NCBI GenBank assembly: GCA_001599815.1
Contig: BCIA01000001.1
Span: 872,934 to 936,933 of the forward strand
Source of the DNA: Furcasterigmium furcatum
Taxonomy: Eukaryota; Ascomycota; Sordariomycetes; Glomerellales; Plectosphaerellaceae
Reading direction: 5' to 3'
Length of the DNA stretch: 64,000 nucleotides
A model generated the notes under the pieces. That model saw nothing but the letters and a program-made list of their open reading frames with translations. It was not told the origin of the DNA and made no database searches. Positions within the stretch are counted from its first letter, which is position 1. Each line of letters opens with the position of its first letter. The translations under genes and the position numbers were made by a program. Of the stretch, positions 23,749 through 35,200 are shown piece by piece.

Positions 23749-25424
23749 CTACTCGTCGGCCCTCTTCTCGACCTCGTTGTGCGAGTGAGGATCGACCACG
23801 GTCTTGGAGAACTTCCTCGCGCTGACCTTGTCGTGGAAGAGCACGTCGAGCTCGGCGTAGGTCCTGTCCTTGGTCTCGGGGAGGCGGAAGAAGGCCCAGG
23901 TGGCGGTGCAGAGGGCGGTGCCGGCCCAGAAGAAGCCGGCCTGGCCCTTCCAGTCCCACTGGGTCGGGTTGAGCATGTAGGGGTTGAGGATGTTGGAGAC
24001 GATCTGGCCGCAGGCGTACGTGTTGCGTGCGATGACGACCGTCTGGGCGCGCAGGCGCACGGCGGACGTCTCAGAGATGATAGCGTAGGTGATGGGCCCG
24101 ACGGTCAGCGAGTAGATGAGCTTCCAGATGAGGACGAAGGAGACCTGCGCCCACTGGGAGCTCTCGGCCGAGGACACGGTGGCGCAGATGCCGACGATGA
24201 GGAGGGCCATGCTCAGGAGGGCCATGCCCCTGCTGTAGAGGGTGCGGCGGCCGAAGTACGACAGCAGGATCATCGAGGAGAGGGTGCCGATAAAGGCCAT
24301 GCCCGTGCTGGCGATGTTGATGGTGAAGGCGTTCTCGGTGCTGATGCCGGCCTGCAGGAAGAAGTAGGTGGGCGTGTCTGCGAAGACGGCACCGGCGAGC
24401 TGCTGCCCGATGAAGGTGATGGCGCAGATCTCTGTGCGGCGGCGGTTGGTGCCGCGGAAGCACTCGGCGTAGCTCGACTCCTCGGCGACTCTGGCCTCGA
24501 GCTCGGTGGTATGGCAGATCTGGGCGAGGGTGGCCTTGCACTGCTCGCTGGTGCGCGAAGACAGGCGCATGAGGGAGGCCTCTGCGTCCTCGAGGCGGCC
24601 CTGGCGGACGAGCCACCAGGGGGACTCCGGGGCGAAGAAGAGCAGGGCGATGATGGGCAGGGGCCACATCCACTGGAGGGCGATGGGGATACGCCAGGAC
24701 CACTCGCTGTCGTGCTCGAGCATGCCGCGCAGAACGCCGGAGGAGATAAAGGAGCCCATGACCCAGCAGAGGTTGACATAGACGGTGAGGTAGCCGCGGA
24801 GGGAGAGGGGGCAGACCTCGGAGGCGTAGGCCGGGCCGGTGGTGGCGAAGACGCCCCAGGTGAGGCCGCAGAGCATCTGGCCGACGAGGAGCATCTCGAC
24901 GCCGGTCGCGAAGAAGGGGATGAAGATGAAGCCGATGAGGAGGACGAGGGCCCACTGGATCACGAGGCGGTAGCCGTAGCGGGCGGAGGCCCAGCCGTTG
25001 ATGAAGCCACCGATCATGACGCACGAGTGAGTCCCGTTGAGGAGGCCGGCCTGCCAGGGGGCGCTGAGCTGGTACGTGTCGTTGCCGGGATGCTGCGGGT
25101 GTGTCAGTGGGAGGTTCAGGGGGAAGACCAGACTCGGACTGGACGTACGTATGCGCCGAACTTCTGGGCAAAGGAAGGGTAGCCGAAGAAGTTGCTGATC
25201 AGGCTGTAGTCGTAGCCCTCCATGACAATGGTCAGGGAGATGGCCATGGACCACAGACAGGCCTTCCAGTTCTCCCTCAGGGCCTGCTTGAGGGAGATAT
25301 CGTGCTCCGAGTCGGACGCGGCCTGGGCCTCCTCGACGCTCAGCATCTGCCTGTCGAGGGCCGGCTTCTCATTGTGCGCGGCGGCCGCGATGGGATCGCT
25401 GTTCTGCTTGGTGACTTCGGACAT
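23749..25424 (-). CDS. MFS sugar permease, maltose/alpha-glucoside type
   Basis: Exons 25424-25149 and 25092-23749, with a 56-nt GT-AG intron, give 539 residues. The ATG at 25424 precedes a cytosolic tail of about 60 residues. The first helix region then reads EGYDYSLISNFFGYPSFAQKFG, a signature of the MAL31/MalT-like alpha-glucoside permeases. Twelve hydrophobic segments follow. Sugar-porter motifs are present: a GFINGWASARYGYR loop, PESPWWLVRQGR before the central loop, and PETKDRTYAELD near the end. It should be a plasma-membrane proton symporter for maltose, trehalose or a similar glucoside; the exact substrate is inferred. It is divergent from neutral trehalase across 954 bases. The long frame on the opposite strand is a codon-bias shadow. 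Confidence 0.92.
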
Positions 25425-26378
25425 TTTGCTGGCTGGCTGGCAGAGCGGGGCACCGATGATGGGGGAGAGGCACGTTCTCATCGAGGCGACGACCGACCAT
25501 CTTTTATGTTTTTGACGTTCAAGGACTTCCAGGTATCATGGAGCGGCGCCGGCCGACCCCTTGCGCGCGCACCATCCCGAAGAGGCAGGAGAAGGCCCTG
25601 CGTCGCGATGGCCGAAGGGCTCAAGGGCACCTGACGCGCTCGGTCGAAGGAGGTAAAGATGGTCGTGGCCCGCAGAGCGTGAAGGATTCGATTTTCCTCC
25701 ACGGGGGAGGGGATTCTGGAGAATCCGGGACCCGGTAAGCCTGGCAGGGGTCCTTGGCTGTTGGGCCAAGACAGAGAAAGGCCGACATTCCCAGGCGAAA
25801 ACGTAAAAGGGAGGCTGATCCTTCAGGCCCCAAGAACGTCATGTCGGCCAGACGTCGACGCCGGTAGTTGGAGGCAACTGGGCAGACTGGGGAAGTTGTG
25901 GAGTTGAGGGCGGGTTGGACTCCGTTGGACTCAGTCGGAGTCGACGCCTCGGTCCACTCGACTGCAGCGCCCAGGCCCCTAATCCTCCACGACTCCAGAT
26001 GCAGTCGGTCCGAATGCCAGGACTCGCCGACTGGCGGCTGTGATCAGCAGCGAAAAAGATTTCCTTTACATACTTACACTGGGGACCACGCGACCAGCCA
26101 GGGGGACGTTCGCTGTGCGGTACACACTGCGAGAAGAGATTGTTGGTCGGGTTGGCAGTGGAGGTTTACGTAGATAACATGACGAGATAGCATCAAGTTT
26201 GTTTATATGGACAGACTGGAGAATTAACAAAGACTGAGCAGTCATTAAGCTAATTCAACCTTGAAACCCGTACACTACACGGAGAGACCATCCAGAGTTT
26301 CCCAGGCTGAACCTGCACTTACACCGACTCAGTTCTCCCCAGCCCTCCTCAGTCTGTCTGTCCCCTCAGGCCGCCGGT
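25425..26378. promoter_or_regulatory. Divergent promoter, sugar permease / neutral trehalase
   Basis: 954 bases between two divergent starts. STRE-type stress elements (CCCCT/AGGGG) occur at 25708-25712, 25976-25980 and 26362-26366. The last is 13 bases upstream of the trehalase ATG, so it may fall in the leader. About two are expected by chance. TTGGACTC occurs twice close together at about 25915-25932, followed by CGGAGTCGACG; binding by a regulator is only a guess. Confidence 0.4.
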
Positions 26379-28837
26379 ATGGCCGTGCTCGAGGACCGCC
26401 ACTCCGCTGGGATCTTCTCCCCGGCCGAATCCTACTACGCCGCAAATCACGAGATGCGCCATCGGGCTCCCCGTACCCGGACTTATTCGCAGGCACGTAC
26501 AGCACATCCCCCATGACAGCCCGAGAACCGGCCTCACTGACCCTTGTCTTCAGAATGGCCTGACCAGGCGCCTCGAGACCATGGGTCTCTGTGAGCCCAA
26601 GATCCGGCGAGGAAGTCATGGTGAGACGCCCTCACCCTCGGTCACTCACCACTCGATGCCGGCATCTAGATGGCTAACATGAGCACCCACCCAAAGATGC
26701 CAACTCCGACTCCATCCACCGCCAGTTCCTCGTCGACGTCGACGCCACCCTCAAGGCCCTCACGGAGCAGGAAGACACGGATGGCAACACCAAGATCACC
26801 ATCGAGGACACGGGCCCGAAGGTCATGGCCCTCGGTACGGCCCTCTCGAGCGGCCACAACCGCTTCGACGTCCGCGGCACCTACATGCTCTCCAATCTGC
26901 TCCAGGAGTTGACCCTGGCGAGAGACTTCGGCCGGAAGCTCATCGTGCTGGACGAGGGTCGCCTCAACGAGAACCCCGTCAACCGTCTCTCCCGCCTCGT
27001 CCGCGACCAGTTCTGGGACGGCCTCACACGTCGTGTAGACGCTTCTACCGTGCTTCAGTGCACTCTCGACCCGAAGGACTGGACCAAGGATCCCCAGCCG
27101 CGCATCTACATCCCCCCCGGTGCTCCCGAACAATACGCCTACTACACGAAGCTCGCGGCCGATAGACCAGACCTGCGTCTTGACGTGCAACTCCTCCCCG
27201 ACAGGATCACCCCCGAGTACGTCCGCGACCTCAACGACAAGCCCGGCGCCCTGGCCCTCGCCATGGAAGAGGTCGACGACCCAGAAGCCCCCGGCACCAA
27301 GACGCTCCGCGGGGTCCCCTTCGTCGTCCCCGGCGGCCGCTTCAACGAGCTCTACGGCTGGGACTCGTACATGATCGCCCTGGGCGCCCTCGTCGACGAC
27401 CGCGTCGACCTCGCCAAGGCCGTCGTGACCAACTTCTGCTTCTGCATCCGGCACTACGGCAAGATGCCCAACGCGACGCGGTCCTACTACCTCGGCCGCG
27501 CCCAGCCCCCCTTCGTCACGGACCTCGCCCTGCGCGTGTACGAGAAGACGCGCCACGAGCCCGGCGCACGCGAGTTCCTCCGCGAAGCCGTCCTCGCCGC
27601 CGTCAAGGAGTACCACTCCGTCTGGACGTCGGCGCCGCGGCTCGACGGGGCGACGGGGCTCTCCAAGTACCACCCCGAGGGCAAGGGCGTGCCCCCCGAG
27701 ACGGAGGCGACGCACTTCGTGCACATCCTGACGCCGTACGCGGAGAAGCACGGCATGTCCTTCGAGGAGTTCGTGCGCGCGTACAACCACGACGAGGTGC
27801 GCGAGCCCGCGCTGGACGAGTACTTCCTGCACGACCGCGCGCTGAGGGAGTCCGGGCACGACGCCTCGTACCGGCTCGAGGGCGTGGCCGCGGACCTCGC
27901 GACGACGGACCTGAACGCGCTGCTGTTCAAGTACGAGGTCGACATTGCGCGGACCATCCGCGAGGTCTTCGGGGACCGGCTCGTCGTCCCTGACGAGTTC
28001 TGCGCGGGGACGCCGTACCAGCCGGGCGAGACGCTGTCGTCGGCGGCCTGGGACCGGCGGGCGAAGAGGCGCAAGCGGACGATGGACGCGCTCATGTGGG
28101 ACGAGGCGGAGGGGATGTTCTTCGACTACAACACCAAGACGCGGGAGCGCACGACGTACGAGAGCTGCACCACCCTCTGGACGCTCTGGGCCGGGGTGGC
28201 CTCGCCGGCACAGGCGGCGCTGATGGTGCAGAGGGCGCTGCCTAAGTTCGAGGCGCTCGGAGGTTTGCTGTCCGGGACGGAGAGGTCGAGGGGCGAGATC
28301 AGCCTATCCCGGCCGAACCGGCAGTGGGACTACCCGTACGGGTGGGCGCCGCATCAGATGCTCGCTTGGACGGGGCTCTTGCGATATGGCTTCACCGAGG
28401 AGGCGGAGAGGCTGGTGTATAAGTGGCTGTACATGATGACCAAGGCTTTTGTTGACTTCAACGGCGTGGTCGTCGAGAAGGTGCGTTGTTCCGGACTTCA
28501 TCTTCACTCATTCTGGTTGTTTTCGCTGACTCGGGGGGCTCGTAGTACGATGTCACGCAACCGATCGATCCGCATAATGTTGATGCCGAGTACGGGAACC
28601 AGGGGCTGGATTTCAAGGGCGTCGTCAGAGAAGGGTATGTATTCTCCGTCCTCCTCACGCTGAGCACGACCCTGACATGGAGTCGACAGCTTCGGATGGG
28701 CCAACGCGAGCTATGTGTACGGTCTGAGGATCATAGGTGCTCACATGCGCCGGGCCTTGGGTACACTCACGCCTTATCCCACGTTTTCCAAGGCCATGGA
28801 GCAGATCAGAGAGAGGGAGCTTGCGACGTTTGACTGA
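26379..28837 (+). CDS. Neutral (cytosolic, calcium- and PKA-regulated) trehalase, GH37
   Basis: Five exons (26379-26492, 26554-26620, 26697-28480, 28546-28634, 28690-28837) give 733 residues, close to the usual 730-750. Intron 1 uses a GC donor (see findings); the others are GT-AG. The enzyme splits trehalose into two glucose molecules in the cytosol. The N-terminus holds RTRTYSQ and the PKA consensus RRGSHD (Ser59). An EF-hand-like calcium loop DTDGNTKITIED starts at Asp87. Both GH37 signatures are present: PGGRFNELYGWDSY at 272 and QWDYPYGWAP at 603. The C-terminal block YDVTQPIDPHNVDAEYGNQG is also typical. There is no signal peptide, which separates it from acid trehalase. Control by phosphorylation and calcium is known for this family and the sites are intact. 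It shares its promoter with a sugar permease. Confidence 0.96.
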
Positions 28838-30727
28838 ATGCTTACTTGCCGGCCCGAGAGCCGGAACTGCTTCCCCAGCAATAGAGTAGACCCTCCTGCC
28901 GAGAGCTTCCGCAAGGGAATCAAGTAAACCAAGACGGCCAACGCCGAACAAGCTAACAGGCACGACACGATAGACCAAAACTTGTACAACCACACTTACA
29001 CGTGCATCGCAAACGCCCTCGAGACACTCTCTTGACAGTGTGACGTCTCCCCCTAGTGCCCGCGCTAACATGGTTATCAGGGGGTCAGCCCCTTTTCCCC
29101 TGCCCCTCCGACCCCTCCGACCCCCGACCACTCAAAACGCCGCAAACCACCACATCCGGAAGGCGGCGAACGGGCCTCCTTTTCTTCCCCTTCCCCCTTT
29201 CAGCGAGCGGTCTCGCGCACTTATTCCCGGTCTGTCCCGGCTCCCTGCAGGGCGTGGAACCACAGTCCCCAAGAGCCCCCTATACTCAAGCAAGTTAAGC
29301 CCAGCTTCGCGGACGCGCTCTAAAATGCGGCAGGGCGGCTGCTACGACGTAGGGTAGCTTCTTCGAGAAAGCCCGGCAGCTCGTGAGGACGCCAATGGGA
29401 CCCAGAACCAGGGGCCAAGCGCCCCCGAACGGGAAATCGTCGCGAACGGCGTCCTGGCGGGAGAGAGACATCGTCGTCCCTTCTTGCAGGCGGCGGCTGG
29501 GTATCAACATGTTGACTGCCGGCGTCACAAGTAAATACTGTACAACGCGTCCATCCACCCCCCCATGACGCGCTTCAAATCTCCCCAAATTGAACAGAGA
29601 ACACCAGACAAAAAGGCACATCCCACCCAGCTTGCCACCCCATGCTGTCGGTCCCGCCATCCCAATGCAGAAGCCTCCTTCCGACGACAACACCAGGCCA
29701 GGGGGGCCTCCCAGCCGAGTCCCAGGGCTGCCAGGGCCCCAGGGCATCACCCGCGCTCAGACGTGATGAGCCGGCAATTGGATGATCAAACACCCCAGTC
29801 CGAAGCCAGCCCCAATTTGACCTGACATCCATCCACCCCTCATGCCTCCCATCACCCTCTCTGCCTGGGCCGAACCAAGATGCGCCGCCGCCCTCTCGCA
29901 TCAACCCGTCACCCCCGAACCACCCGGTCCCGGCATGACGCCGCCCAAATCAAAATCCACAAGCGAAATGGCGCCCCGAAAACGCCCCCAGGGTCTGAAA
30001 CATGCCCGTCATAAGCTTCATTTCACGTCGGATATCATTCCAACGACGGCCAAGCAACATGCCTGCTGCCCGTCCATGATCCTATCTTCCGCCCTCATCT
30101 CCCATGGGCCATGACGAAAATCAACCTCTCGTGAACAAAAACAACGCCTGCTTCGCTCACCGCCCTCGGGCGGCTGCTTCCGGATGAACCCCCTATCCTC
30201 AAGCATGGTCCTCTCTCAAAGTAACATGTCATCTACCGTGCCCAGTTCCTCGACCCAAACCGCCGGATCCAAGTCGCTTTTGTACAGAATCGAAGTGATC
30301 GCGAGAGCTGCCCTTTCCTGTAGTGTCCCCCGCCCCTGATATCGATACAGAAGAGTCGAATGTCCCCCGGGGTGTCATCCGAAGAATCGAAGCCGCTGGC
30401 TGTAAAGCCCCATGTATGTTGTTGTTTTGTCCGGTGTGTCCCCTTGCTTCCAGCATTGACAGCGCCTTGTTCCCCAATCTTAGTTCGAAGCTCCCCCTTT
30501 CTGAAGACGAAAACAAAAAAACCGGCCCGTGTCTGAATCGAATGCAGTCGGCCTTCCGACCCTCCCGGGGCCATGGCCGACACTGAAATTGGATCGTGTT
30601 GAAAGAAATCGTGGAAGAAAAAAGGCCCGGTACGTGACGTCGTGGCTGAGACATCCCGACCCAGCGGCTCGACGTTGTGGCTTTGGCCCGAAAGCTTTTG
30701 CGCACTTGAGCCTCCTCGTGGAACGGG
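28838..30727. other. Convergent 3' flanks between trehalase and the 476-residue protein
   Basis: About 1.9 kb between convergent stops. Composition is C-rich on the plus strand through 29050-29900. No coding signal, RNA gene or repeat family was recognised. It probably holds two 3' untranslated regions and terminators. Confidence 0.5.
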
Positions 30728-32223
30728 CTACCGCGCATCGCCTGACGACCCGCCTAGATAAGGCAATCCCCGAGGCGGATCTTCTGACAACAACGAGGAA
30801 ACCGAGTGCCCGCCGCCACTCCTTGCTTGTTGTTGTTGTTGATGATGATGTTGTTGTTGTTGCTGGACCGGAGTGCCAGACCCTGATGCCAGCGGCGACA
30901 TCGCCCTCATCGGCCCCATGCTCTCGCCGCGTCCACGGCCAGTAGATGCCCTGTATGACGAGAGGTCGCTTCGTTGACGCGAGTGGCCACGTCTTCGCAC
31001 TGGCGACGGGTTTCGAGTGCTGGGCCCGCTCTCCAGGTGTGGCGGCGACCGGAATCGCTGTTGACTGGGCACCGAGGCTGTTTCTGGAGGTCCCGTAGCC
31101 TTACGCTTGTTCCTAGGAGACTCCCCTACTGTGCTCACAAGCCACGGTTAGCCTAGAGCGAGTCTCGCTTTCTCTTGCTCTTGTTGGACGCACCAGAAGG
31201 TGTCGCGGTGGGGTTCGAGCCTCCAGCATGGGAGGTAGGCGGCTGCCAGTGATGGAAGAAGATGCCCGGGCTCGCTTGCGATTCTTGCTGCGATGCTGAT
31301 GGCTGTTGCTGCGGTTGTTGCTGCGGTACCTGGCCCATCTGATGCTGATGACCCGTGGCCGGAGCAGACCCAGGCTGAGGTGCTGAAGTGTTCAAGCTGG
31401 GAAGGTGGCTGCCGCTGGGGCCCATGGGACGGCCTGTCGAGCCCGTCGACGACATGGTGTGAGCCCTTCCCCTCGTCGTTGGCGATCCGGGGTAGGTGAT
31501 ATACCCTTGGGGGGGAGCGGCCGAGCCTGGCGTCGAGGGGACGGGGGCGTACTGCGGATAGCCCTGGGACTGCGAGTCTCGCCTCTGCTCGGGCGATCTC
31601 TGGCCGTGGGAAGGCATCAGTTGCGGGTGCTGCCCTGCGGCTTGGCCCGCGAGATACTGCTTCGCAACCTCGAGGGCGGCGTCGGACAGAGCGCCGCCCA
31701 TTCCCGCGAAGACCAGGGGCACGATGGGCGGCGGAATGCCTTTTTCCAGGGACGTCCTCAGCATCTCGGCTTCCAACTTCCTCTGCTCGAGACGATACGA
31801 CTCCTGCTTGGTCCTCTCCTCCTCCTGCTTGCGGCGCTCCTCCTCGGCCTTGGCTTGGAGCCACGACCTCATCGAATCCTCGGCACCTTGCCATTGGGGC
31901 GGCGGTCCGGGCAGCTGTCCCAGGGAATGGCTGTGCGCGATCGCCGCCGGTGGCCCAGGAGGCGGCGGAGGAGGCGGCGCGTTTCCAGGATATGGAGGTT
32001 GCTGAGGAGGTAGTGTCATGGCCGCCGGGAGCGGCAAGCCACGATGAGGTGCCGACATTTGCTGGTCCAAAGGGCTGTGGCTGCGCGGGATGGAGGGTAG
32101 CCGAGGGTGATGTTCCTGATAGGCCAATGGAGGCGAGAGTCGGGATGTTGACGGCGGAGTTGGGAGGTCATGGGCGGGCTTGTAGCCGTAGTGCACTGGC
32201 TGCTTCGATGTGAGCATCGTCAT
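30728..32223 (-). CDS. Unrecognised Pro/Gln-rich protein with charged coiled coil, 476 residues
   Basis: Two exons, 32223-31194 and 31128-30728, with a 65-nt intron (donor GTGCGT, branch GCTAAC, acceptor CACAG), fuse two open frames in phase. The product has no domain I can name. The N-terminus is Pro-rich (PTPPSTSRLSPPL; later nine-residue Pro runs). A charged helix follows at about 120-170 (AKAEEERRKQEEERTKQESYRLEQRKLEAEMLRTSL), probably a coiled coil. Next are Gln/Ser-rich stretches, then HHWQPP. The C-terminal exon has a basic patch (PRNKRKATGPP) and a Gln/His run coded by a CAA/CAT repeat at about 30829-30862. It looks like a nuclear regulator or scaffold, but that is inference. Without splicing it would end after 356 residues. 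A very large gene-free region lies upstream. Confidence 0.75.
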
Positions 32224-35200
32224 ATGTAGTCTCAGCTGCGGATGACTATGGCTCGGGCTTGGTCGCGGACAAACATGGGAGAGATCTTGACGCCGAGGGT
32301 GACAGAAGACCTATTTAGAGGAGTTTGATGCCAGGGGAGAACAGGGGGGGTGCAGAGTGAAAGGAAAAGGTATCAACGATGGGATGGGGAACGGAAGAGT
32401 AGGCGGGAATAATAACCTTTGCAGACAAGCTGGAGAGGACGGCCAGCTTAGAAGTAGGACTGGTGACGAGCGGGGCGGGTGGTGATGAGCTATCTCCACG
32501 AAGCAGGCCTGGCCCTCATCTAGTCCCATATGCCAGTGCTTGAAAGCGGTACAAGCATGCTCGAGGGTCTGTAGGTACTTGCCAAGGTTGGAAAGGAGCG
32601 GCCGGGCTCAAGGTCCAGGGATGGACGCTACGAGCAGCAAGCAAGCAGCAGGCGGTAACAGCAGCAGCAGGAGCCGGCCGTAAGTACTTGGAGGGACGGG
32701 AAGATATTATGGGAGTGTGTGCGTCGTGTGGTGGTGTTGAATTTCTGGGTCCTGGTCCAGATGCGGGAGCAACAAGGGCCAGGGGGGTCAAGACCGGGGG
32801 AGGGGGGTCGTCCCAAAGGAAAAACAAGTCCAAACCTGGCAGCCACACTTGTGGTCAGTCCGGTTGGCGGGTGATGAGACGAACTGACAAGGACCGGCCG
32901 GCGGACTCCCAAGCTGCAGAAGAAACGAACCGTTGATTGCCCGAGCCGTTTTCCTGACTGGTCTAACGAGACCTGGGTTTCCGTGAGGTGGAGACTCGCG
33001 GAGGCCTGGCCTAATTAACTGCTTCCTTCTACTGCGAGCAGCTTGTATCAGACGAGATGATCTCGAGAGGAGAACAAGAAGCCGGGAGCCGGGCACCGGG
33101 GGTGTCGAACCTCCTCCTCCAAGTTTCATCACTGGCTAACGGCGGGGCTGGTGTCAATGGTGCGCCTCCCCTCCTGCTTGCTACCTTAGTGTCGTCCCAA
33201 GGTCTGGGTATGAGTGGCCTAGGGGCGGGACCCAAGGCAAGCTGTGGCGAAGGAGCGTCGAGGGAGGTGGTATCGAGTGGTTCTGGCCGTGTGGCGGGAG
33301 CTGGAGCTTGCTTGTTCGACGACGATTCAGGCTGTCATGACATATGATACATGCTGCCCAGCTGGAAGAGTCGAGAGGCGCAGGCCAACCAAGATGAAAT
33401 CCAGAGAGGCGGAGAATGAAATCCGACCTGGCACGACACAGGAAGGAGAAACTGGAGTCAAGATGACCGCAGCGAGAGGAGCTCCATGGGGAAGAATAAG
33501 CCCCGTCCAGAAGGCGAGAGAAGTGCGCTCTGGGGCTTTGGGACGTTGGATGGGTCTTGTTCTGTGACAGACGTCAGCCCCATGGTTAGTGTAGTGGCAG
33601 GATGAGCCGGGTCCTCGACGACCTAAGCACACACCCAAGGGTCAGCCACGGAGGGGACAACAGTCCCCAGCGCCACTTGGAACGGACGAGACAGCCTCAC
33701 GTCCCCCTCGAACGGCCTTTCGGCCCCGTATCGCTGTCTTGGGTTGCCGTGACACGCTCCAGGTTCGAGGGCAACCCTGCCGCTGGCGAATCGTTCCCCA
33801 AGGCACCGAGGAGTCACAATTCAACAAAGCGAGAAGATCCAACCAAATCGAAGAGATCGGAATGTACCTCGGAGTGCAGACATGGTGGTGGGGTCCCTGA
33901 GACTCGAGAGCTCGATTGACAAGGCAGGGATTTAGTTGGCCGACATGGGCCGATGCACACAAGCTGGTGGCTATTTCATACCGCCGTGACGTACCCGAGT
34001 GCAGAGCAGCACGTACGCTTGTAGCGCCTCTGCCAAAACCAGATGAATGTCCTTGTTGAGGGAATTGCCATGTCGGGATATCCACGCGTGGTGTCCGGGC
34101 TCTTGAAAGAAGAGGGGAGAGACACCGACCACACCAACAATGTGGCTGAACCGGCCAGGATCAACGCTTGCTCGTTTGGACCCCCTCTTCGACCCCTCCA
34201 ATTCTACAGAACGGCTGGGGATGCTCCCTGCCATCAACAACAAGGGCAACTTGTTGTCCATTGCTGGCTGTCAGGCTAGGCCGCAACGGAAAGCCTATAA
34301 CGGTCTGATCTCCAGCGCCGGCCTGGACTGGTCTCGATTGGGGAGGTGGCGGCCCAGGGTGAACCTTGGAAAGTTGCGATGAATCGTAACTGTGTAATGT
34401 GACCCGAAGACCAAGCACAAAAGCGCACATCCAAGCATTGACCATCGCCTGCGGACCGTTCTCCGGCACCCAAAGTAGAAACGCCCCAAGCTTGGGCGCG
34501 GGCAGAGGTGCGGTCTCTTTACATCCAGCTCCAGAGGGTAACGAAGGAACATTGGCATGTGCTGTATGGGTAAGGTACGAGAGACAGGTGGAACGTTGGA
34601 CAAGGGCTCAGCCAGAGCACCCTGTGCTGGAGGACATGTCTTCGAAATCGGCAGTCGGAGTGGTGTGACTCGAGACCAGGACCGATCTGAGCTGCCCGAA
34701 GCCTCTCGCACAGTTTGAAGGGATGACAACGGGCGTTCCCAGAGACTGCGTTGTGTGCCAGTTCGTGATGGTGCCATCCATGTCGGCTGCGGAGATTCTA
34801 GGCTCTCAGCCGCTCGACCAGGCGCGCCCTCTGCTCTTCCGATGCTCTCGCCGGTGTTGGGAAGGCTATTTTTGAACTGTGCGGCCTCGTCCATCGAATT
34901 CTACATGCATGATAGCCTGATCCGGTGTCAATTTTTGGGCGTGTGGCAAGCCCATGAATCGAGGTTCATCTGTGTTTGCAGCGAGAGCCCTGTTTGCGCA
35001 TTGGGGGCGAACTTTCTCCACTGGTGGTCTGTATTTTTAGGAAGGCTCAACTTTTGACAAGAGAGCCACAGCATGAACGAGTCATTTTGGTGCCGCAGGG
35101 CGACTTTTGTTGCTATGTTCTTAGAGGCTCGGCCCGGCGGGCTGTGCCTGCTCTGACCCGTGATAGATAGACGCACGGGGCAGGCTGTCACCTGAGCAAG

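Noticed and set aside
33582..33665. tRNA-like start with an A-box (TTAGTGTAGTGG) near 33585
   Set aside because: No B-box (GGTTCGA) lies at the right distance and no acceptor stem pairs, so at best it is half a tRNA relic or chance.
34295..34894. 199-codon minus-strand frame in the 9.6-kb spacer
   Set aside because: No recognisable domain, mixed codon use, overlapping frames on the other strand.
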